DNA from: Candidatus Thorarchaeota archaeon
Lineage (GTDB): Archaea; Asgardarchaeota; Thorarchaeia; Thorarchaeales; Thorarchaeaceae
DNA length: 10,992 nucleotides
Assembly: GCA_018238825.1 (NCBI GenBank)
Contig: JABCSP010000048.1
Location: 1-10,992, forward strand
Direction: 5' to 3'
Shown here: piece by piece, positions 6,515 to 10,992 of the stretch
How positions within the stretch are numbered: position 1 is the stretch's first letter
How the letters are laid out: every line of letters begins with the position of its first letter
Position numbers and translations under genes: made by a program
Notes under the pieces: generated by a model
The model's database searches: none
The model's input: only the letters and a program-made list of their open reading frames with translations
Told to the model about the DNA's origin: nothing

Positions 6515-7240
6515 TCAGTTCTCAACAATATTTTGATTTGGTATAATTCGGATTAATGAGAAACCAATTGTTAGTCCTACTACTACCGCCATTAACACTT
6601 TCAAGGGAGTGACAAATCCTGCCCCCCACCACAGTATCTGTAATCCTTCAACGGTAAGGCCGTAGAAAAACCAGTATGTCTGGCACGGAACAAGAAAGAA
6701 TACACGAAGCAGAACATCAGATTCTAATCCTATTACAGTTGCAAAAAGAAGGCCTATAACATTTCTGCGATCTCCAGACTCAGGCCACAATCTCGTATTG
6801 ACAATCACAGAGAATAATACTAGAACTCCAAATCCAACTAGAACATCCCAAATCCCCCATAAAGGAAGTTGCCAAGAAACTGGTGTTACCAAGTATGCAA
6901 GAAGTAATCCCGTGTAGATAATAAAAACAGGTTTCCATCTTCGTTGAAAAACAAGCCCCGAAATTCCTGCTCCTAGCGGAGCTCCCCACATGAAGAGTAG
7001 CTCGTAGGGGTCTCGGAAGTAGACTAAATGTCCTATGAAACTCCCCATAGCAATTGATACTGCGCCACCAATTGGTCCCAGAATAATCCCAAAGAGGGGG
7101 CTCATTAGGAATAACCAGGAGTCCCAAACACCACCATAGAATCCTGGAATGATTGGTATGGAGTCAAGGACCGCAGCTAACGCTGTAAATATCGCTATGA
7201 ATGCAACAAAACGACTGCTTGTTTCAAGAGAAACTGTCAT
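6515..7240 (-). CDS. Multi-spanning membrane protein resembling an ECF transporter S component
   Basis: A 241-residue, very hydrophobic protein with about six to seven predicted spans and many tryptophans. The N-terminus (SSRFVAFIAIFTALAAVLDSIP) and the following Gly-rich spans (FGIILGPIGGAVSIAMGSFIGH) resemble the substrate-binding S components of energy-coupling-factor vitamin and metal transporters. S components usually have 170-220 residues, so this one is slightly long. No EcfT or ATPase gene is beside it, which is common when S components share one energising module encoded elsewhere. The substrate cannot be predicted. The start ATG (7238-7240) has no Shine-Dalgarno site, and a TATA-like box lies only about 25 nt upstream, suggesting a leaderless or nearly leaderless transcript. 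It could instead be another small integral membrane family. Confidence 0.6.
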   Translation of the reverse strand: MTVSLETSSRFVAFIAIFTALAAVLDSIPIIPGFYGGVWDSWLFLMSPLFGIILGPIGGAVSIAMGSFIGHLVYFRDPYELLFMWGAPLGAGISGLVFQRRWKPVFIIYTGLLLAYLVTPVSWQLPLWGIWDVLVGFGVLVLFSVIVNTRLWPESGDRRNVIGLLFATVIGLESDVLLRVFFLVPCQTYWFFYGLTVEGLQILWWGAGFVTPLKVLMAVVVGLTIGFSLIRIIPNQNIVEN

Positions 7241-7263
7241 CTCTTTTTGAGGTTTGGAATGGT

Positions 7264-7273
7264 CGATTTAAAC
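7264..7273 (-). promoter_or_regulatory. TATA-like box of the membrane protein gene
   Basis: GTTTAAATC on the minus strand, preceded by a purine-rich GAAAAGAACGG that could serve as BRE. The centre is about 28 nt from the ATG, so transcription would begin almost at the start codon. This fits the absence of a Shine-Dalgarno site. Confidence 0.45.
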
Positions 7274-7296
7274 CCGTTCTTTTCAATTATTCCAAG

Positions 7297-7325
7297 TTAG
7301 GAGTGGTTTCATTGACCACTCCTAA
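7297..7325 (-). terminator. Perfect 11-bp hairpin after the DJ-1-like gene
   Basis: TTAGGAGTGGT (7297-7307) pairs without mismatch with ACCACTCCTAA (7315-7325) around the 7-nt loop TTCATTG. It lies 7 nt beyond the stop codon of the minus-strand DJ-1-like gene and upstream of the promoter of the next gene, so it best fits a transcript end or an RNA stabiliser. No T-run follows on the minus strand, unlike the two terminators on the plus strand, so the terminator call is tentative; an operator for the next gene is an alternative. Confidence 0.5.
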
Positions 7326-7332
7326 GGTTGTA

Positions 7333-8427
7333 TTATCTCCTTTTCAAAATCACAACAATTGCCCCAACTACTAAGACCACACCACCAATCATCGCGCCAG
7401 GAACTATCCATTGCATAGGGTCCTGTTCTTGCATTGTTGCTATAGGAAGTTCTTCTAAAACACTGAACTCTACAGCATCGATGAACTCAACATAATTCAA
7501 GAAGCAATCCCAAACATAAAGATCCACCGTATAGTTACCAATATCCAAATCTCTGATTGTGCATTCAAACAGACCTTCTGTTTCAGTACCATTCATTCCT
7601 ACGTAGTACGTGAAAAAATCAGATCTTCCACCAGTTTCATTCAATTCAAAGATTTTACAATTGACCATATGGACCAATGTTTCATCTTCAAGATTAACTG
7701 TTAGTGTTGTATCGATATCAACTGCACTGGGTGATAGATTGAGTGATGCACTCATCAATGTAGGTGCATTGGGATCGTAGTAATCTACAGCTGCACCAAT
7801 CGCATTACAAGTTTCTTCTCTGTAGAATGTACTTCTAACGCTCGTGATGATGTTTCCATCTGTAATTGGTGGTACTGACGCAAAGAAGGTTGCTCCAGCA
7901 GCTTCATACTCCAGTTGGTAATCCTGATGTCCTGTGACATCCTTTCCATCAATAACACCGGCATCTGCTAACACTCGTACCGCGCGGCACCATGCTGTAA
8001 CAACAAGATCCTGATTTACTGCATCTCGTATTAAATCTAGAGCAGTTTCATTCGCTCGCAGTGTATCATGAGATGAACCCGGCATTATAGTAAGAATATC
8101 ATATTTTGTTACATCATCAATCTCAGTAAGAAGGATATCAACATCTAATGGTGTACCCCCGCCGAACGCGCATTTATTGATGGTCGGGATGAGCGCGGTT
8201 GTTGTTATATCCCATCCAAAGCGTTCAAAGACAATTCTGATATAATTGTAACAAGTTCCGTACTCGTTGTCCATTACAAAGAGAATTTTAATTGGATCTG
8301 CTGCCTGAGTATCTGCGTGAACAAGAAACGGAGAAGTAATTCCGACACTGATAGTTAGGGTAAGAAGAAAACACACTCCAACTATTAGATGTCGAGTTTG
8401 TTTTCTTTTCAAATATGAATTAATCAT
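7333..8427 (-). CDS. Secreted, membrane-anchored DJ-1/PfpI-like protein
   Basis: With ATG 8425-8427 the protein has 364 residues. A basic N-terminus (NSYLKRKQTRH) and hydrophobic residues 14-36 form a signal peptide or anchor. Residues about 46-235 look like a DJ-1/PfpI class I amidotransferase fold: KILFVMDNEYG as strand 1, ILTIMPGSS, and the nucleophile elbow TAWCRAVRVLADAGVIDGKDVTGH with C147. In PfpI-type proteases the residue after the cysteine is histidine; here it is R148, and the usual Glu position after strand 1 appears to be Gly. A beta-rich, Ig-like region (about 240-335) and a C-terminal transmembrane segment ending in KRR follow. It is probably an extracytoplasmic domain held on the membrane; its activity is unknown. 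A TTG at 8485-8487 would extend the frame by 20 residues, but that extension runs over the TATA-like box, so I reject it. Confidence 0.75.
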   Translation of the reverse strand: MINSYLKRKQTRHLIVGVCFLLTLTISVGITSPFLVHADTQAADPIKILFVMDNEYGTCYNYIRIVFERFGWDITTTALIPTINKCAFGGGTPLDVDILLTEIDDVTKYDILTIMPGSSHDTLRANETALDLIRDAVNQDLVVTAWCRAVRVLADAGVIDGKDVTGHQDYQLEYEAAGATFFASVPPITDGNIITSVRSTFYREETCNAIGAAVDYYDPNAPTLMSASLNLSPSAVDIDTTLTVNLEDETLVHMVNCKIFELNETGGRSDFFTYYVGMNGTETEGLFECTIRDLDIGNYTVDLYVWDCFLNYVEFIDAVEFSVLEELPIATMQEQDPMQWIVPGAMIGGVVLVVGAIVVILKRR

Positions 8428-8462
8428 GGCTATTGCACTAGGCCATATCCCTACGCAAAATT

Positions 8463-8478
8463 GCCTAATATAATATGG
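8463..8478 (-). promoter_or_regulatory. TATA-like promoter of the DJ-1-like gene
   Basis: On the minus strand this reads CCATATTATATTAGGC. A start about 25 nt downstream would fall near 8444, giving a leader of roughly 17 nt before ATG 8427. I see no clear Shine-Dalgarno site in that leader. The box argues for separate transcription from the longin-like gene, whose stop is at 8511-8513, and for the ATG rather than the upstream TTG. Confidence 0.5.
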
Positions 8479-8510
8479 TTGACGCAAGTTTTTTCAAGTC
8501 GTATTGAAAA

Positions 8511-10607
8511 TCAGCTCCATACTTCTCCGTATCTCTTCTTGAAGTTGTCTGCCTTCTCATGAAATCCATATTTAATCCAAGCAGAGTATGCGGTATCAAA
8601 GGTTTCCCGGGCTAACTTTAGATATTTCTCACTGTTTAGTTTCTTCCAGACATAGATAAGTATCTCAATGAGAGGACTAGCCATCATTGCTACTTCATAG
8701 TCATACTTGCTACTATCTTGGACTGCAATTCTGTTTAGTGCAATGACTCTGTTGGTCAGTCTTTCTAAATCTGAATCATCTAGAATATTTAGGACCAGTG
8801 TCGAATGGAAACTCGCAGTGATAATATCATCTCGACAAATCACACCCTTGGATACAAACCATTCTTGGATGTCAAGGATGATTTCTATACATCTCTTCAG
8901 AACTTTGATTCGTTCTTTCCCTTCCAAAACTGATGATGCCATGGAAGTTAGTGTAGATATCGTATTTCCAAGGTTCGTTGCATACATTTCAGGTCTTGTT
9001 ATTTGTGAGGCATCAACTGTATTGATGTCAAGCAAACGCATAGCTAGGTATACCATTCGTGCCGCAACTTCTGGAATGGTTTTCGATCTAGTTAGTATAG
9101 GACATAGGGCGTTTGTAACAACAAATAGTGAGAAGCGAACTCGTGATTTTGGCCACTCATCATCGAGAACATTGAGTATATCGGACACAAACTCAAAAGA
9201 CTGGTCCATGTGTTGATTGCGTGTTTCACCAGTAGCTAAGAAATAGTACTCTGCATGTGCAACACTCAAACTCTGAAAAACACTATCCAGAGTGTATGCA
9301 AATAGTGGAATATCTGCAGTCATCAGGCCTCTGAAGTAATCCTTGTATAACATTAATACTTCTTCAAGTATCTCTCTTCTCTCACCAATTGTGAGTACAG
9401 GTGATTCAGTGAGAGCAGTGAGTACTGCAATGTAGTTTTGAAGCTTGAGTGAGGCAGTTATTCCTGTTTCAATACCCTTTCCTTCTTTTTTCAATTCCCA
9501 GAGAAGATCCGAATCCATTACCCAATTGATACTGCTTAGAATACTTGAGATATTTGACTTGTATACTCCCAGTTCACCACGAAAACCATCATAACTTGTG
9601 ATTGAATAGAGCTTTTCAAATAACTTGCCTCTTTCATCTATCGCTTCAATGAATGAGCATACAACCTTCGACTTCTCCTTGTATAGATTAACTAGATTTG
9701 ATGCAAAATCAGGATAGTCTACTACATAGGCATCAAGAAAGAGGAAACCCAGCATTAGATGCTCAGTATCATTTAGAAATTCAAACCGTTTGATTGCCAC
9801 TCGAAAAGCACGTGAATAATCCGCAGGAATATTGGCACCTGATATATAGCCGACTAGTGTTCTTGCTAGATCAGTGAAAGGATAATCCTCCGGGAGCTGT
9901 GTAGATATTTCTATCAGCTCAGCTAGTGTTGGTGACACGACTTTTGTCATAGAGTGAGTCAATGCTCCCATCTTGATACTGAATACTCCTGCAAGTGGTC
10001 CGTCTATGTTCATTGCAATTGCACATGCACGATCAAACTCACCTTGAAGAGCACATTCCAGAGCTTCTTCAAGAGTACCACTTACCTTTGTCCTGAACTC
10101 ATTCCATTTCTCAATTGGTTCAGATCTACCAAGTAGTGCTTCCACGTCATTGATTGCTTTCGATAGTTTAGCATCCTTTTTCATTGCTTGAACAATAGGT
10201 TCCCATACCACTGTCAAAGTTTCTGGAAAACCTGCTTCAATATGCTCTCTCACGTAGGTTCCCAATATCTCATCTACAATGGTCATATGATTATCATTAA
10301 CGGCTCCGTCTGCAGGCTCTATATCTGAATCATCAATCGCGTCTGCAATAACTCTAAGGAGACTATCCATGTAATCCTCTGCTTTGCTAACTAGAGCAAC
10401 AATCGTGTACCCTTTACTCGACTCTGTAACGATTAGGGTATTATCTCGAAAACCAAGTTTCCTAACCTCTCCACTTCCCATAACGTTACTTAGTGCCTTT
10501 GCTGCTTCTATTAGCGGACCAAGAATAAGTTCCCCCTCTGCATCCATTGAACTTTTGACCGTTACTGGAACTCCGCCATGTGAAAGAACACCAATTAGTC
10601 GAATCAT
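8511..10607 (-). CDS. Longin/roadblock-like domain protein with long alpha-helical C-terminal region
   Basis: A 698-residue soluble protein without signal peptide or membrane span. Residues 1 to about 95 alternate strands and helices in the manner of longin/roadblock-like domains: IRLIGVLSHGGVPV, a helix ILGPLIEAAKALSNV, KLGFRDNTLIVT, YTIVALVS, then a helix DSLLRVIADAI. Such N-terminal domains are frequent in Asgard archaea, and in eukaryotes related folds act with small GTPases and trafficking complexes. From about residue 100 to the end the protein is almost entirely helical, with repeated short amphipathic helices that could form a TPR- or ARM-like solenoid; I cannot name a family. No catalytic motif is visible. 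A strong Shine-Dalgarno GAGGAG lies 7 nt before the ATG. It follows the membrane-anchored protein by 47 nt and may share its transcript. Function is unknown; a scaffold role is inference. Confidence 0.65.
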   Translation of the reverse strand: MIRLIGVLSHGGVPVTVKSSMDAEGELILGPLIEAAKALSNVMGSGEVRKLGFRDNTLIVTESSKGYTIVALVSKAEDYMDSLLRVIADAIDDSDIEPADGAVNDNHMTIVDEILGTYVREHIEAGFPETLTVVWEPIVQAMKKDAKLSKAINDVEALLGRSEPIEKWNEFRTKVSGTLEEALECALQGEFDRACAIAMNIDGPLAGVFSIKMGALTHSMTKVVSPTLAELIEISTQLPEDYPFTDLARTLVGYISGANIPADYSRAFRVAIKRFEFLNDTEHLMLGFLFLDAYVVDYPDFASNLVNLYKEKSKVVCSFIEAIDERGKLFEKLYSITSYDGFRGELGVYKSNISSILSSINWVMDSDLLWELKKEGKGIETGITASLKLQNYIAVLTALTESPVLTIGERREILEEVLMLYKDYFRGLMTADIPLFAYTLDSVFQSLSVAHAEYYFLATGETRNQHMDQSFEFVSDILNVLDDEWPKSRVRFSLFVVTNALCPILTRSKTIPEVAARMVYLAMRLLDINTVDASQITRPEMYATNLGNTISTLTSMASSVLEGKERIKVLKRCIEIILDIQEWFVSKGVICRDDIITASFHSTLVLNILDDSDLERLTNRVIALNRIAVQDSSKYDYEVAMMASPLIEILIYVWKKLNSEKYLKLARETFDTAYSAWIKYGFHEKADNFKKRYGEVWS

Positions 10608-10620
10608 TAGGGGACTCCTC
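10608..10620 (-). promoter_or_regulatory. Strong Shine-Dalgarno site of the longin-like gene
   Basis: On the minus strand GAGGAG (10615-10620) stands 7 nt before ATG 10605-10607. It is the longest Shine-Dalgarno match seen in the window and fixes this start. The 47-nt gap to the upstream gene has no obvious TATA box or terminator, so translation within a shared transcript is plausible. Confidence 0.65.
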
Positions 10621-10655
10621 GATGCTCTCTCTATGCAGAATCTCGGAGAAAAGGA

Positions 10656-10992
10656 TTATGTGTATGAGCTAACTTTTGGAGTTCTTCTATCTACATAGTA
10701 AAATATTACAATAGAGATAATTATCACTGATACACTCATTCCAAGTGAAAGCATTCCAAGAACATCGAAACTTGGAATGATTTTGATGGTCACAGAGCTG
10801 GTATTCAAACTCACGTTAAATTTTAAATTTCCATCTGACTCTATAATTTCTTGCCAGGTTGCGCCTGAAATCTTGTCTGTAAATGATACTGTATAGTCAT
10901 TTCCCTCAATGAGGGTGAAATCTCCATTCTCAACTTCAATATCTACTGGACCCGTGGCATTAATCTCCATGACAATCTGGAAATTATCGTAT
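10656..10992 (-). CDS. C-terminal part of a membrane-anchored ectodomain protein (5' end off window)
   Basis: The frame is open to the right edge. An internal ATG at 10968-10970 exists, but coding appears to continue upstream of it (FQIV before the Met), so this is probably the end of a longer protein. The visible part is beta-rich and acidic (GPVDIEVENGDFTLIEGNDYTVSF), resembling a secreted Ig-like or other beta-sandwich domain. One transmembrane segment (VLGMLSLGMSVSVIIISIVIFYYV) and a short basic tail (DRRTPKVSSYT) follow. This is the layout of a type I-like surface protein whose ectodomain faces out. No family can be named. It ends 48 nt before the longin-like gene on the same strand, so the two could form an operon linking a surface protein to a cytoplasmic partner (inference). 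Confidence 0.6.
   Translation of the reverse strand, partial: YDNFQIVMEINATGPVDIEVENGDFTLIEGNDYTVSFTDKISGATWQEIIESDGNLKFNVSLNTSSVTIKIIPSFDVLGMLSLGMSVSVIIISIVIFYYVDRRTPKVSSYT

Noticed and set aside
8428..8487. Extension of the DJ-1-like gene to a TTG start at 8485-8487
   Set aside because: The added 20 residues lie across a TATA-like box and put a Tyr- and Trp-containing stretch ahead of a normal signal peptide; the ATG at 8427 fits better.
8491..8510. AT-rich inverted repeat TTTTCAA/TTGAAAA just after the longin-like stop codon
   Set aside because: The stem is 7 bp and mostly A-T, with no T-run after it on the minus strand; too weak to call a terminator.
8707..9216. Plus-strand 169-codon frame inside the longin-like gene
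   Set aside because: Its Ser/Arg-rich composition is typical of an antisense shadow, and no ribosome binding site or domain is visible.
1..10992. CRISPR array, tRNA or rRNA gene
   Set aside because: I saw no regularly spaced repeats, cloverleaf-like sequences or ribosomal RNA motifs on either strand.

Overview
The window looks like a chromosomal segment of an archaeon. TATA-like boxes sit roughly 25 nt upstream of likely transcription starts, some genes carry Shine-Dalgarno sites of the GGTGA/GAGGT type, terminators are hairpins followed by T-runs, and membrane-anchored ectodomain proteins are present. One long protein opens with a longin/roadblock-like domain, a protein style abundant in Asgard archaea. 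I infer an Asgard-type (for example Thorarchaeota-like) host at moderate confidence; no rRNA, tRNA or marker gene is present to prove it. Base composition is moderately AT-rich throughout.

Left part (1-6500): a small-acid and acetyl-CoA neighbourhood. On the minus strand an acetyl-CoA hydrolase/CoA-transferase fused to a C-terminal GNAT acetyltransferase runs off the left edge. Divergent from it, across a promoter-bearing gap of about 160 bp, is a plus-strand MFS carrier of the oxalate/formate antiporter (OFA) type, which ends in a clear terminator. Further right on the plus strand is a full-length AMP-forming acetyl-CoA synthetase with a TTG start and a textbook terminator. Together these suggest monocarboxylate import or exchange, CoA transfer between acyl groups, and ATP-dependent activation of acetate. 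The synthetase keeps the lysine that GNAT enzymes acetylate in other organisms, and a GNAT domain is encoded nearby.

Between the carrier and the synthetase (about 3378-4370) lies a decayed IS607-family element. It has a serine-recombinase tnpA with an internal deletion and frame damage, and a tnpB that has lost its N-terminal two thirds, including RuvC-I, but keeps RuvC-II, the zinc ribbon and RuvC-III. Two small hairpins at the tnpB 3' end resemble the position of an omega-RNA scaffold.

Right part (6515-10992): all genes are on the minus strand. In transcription order they are a fragment of a membrane-anchored ectodomain protein (enters from the right edge), a 698-aa longin-like plus alpha-helical protein with a strong Shine-Dalgarno site, a secreted membrane-anchored DJ-1/PfpI-like protein with an altered active site, and a multi-spanning protein resembling an ECF transporter substrate-binding (S) component. 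The first two may be co-transcribed. The last two appear to have their own TATA-type promoters. Function of this half is largely unknown; the longin-like protein and the extracytoplasmic DJ-1 protein are the most unusual items.
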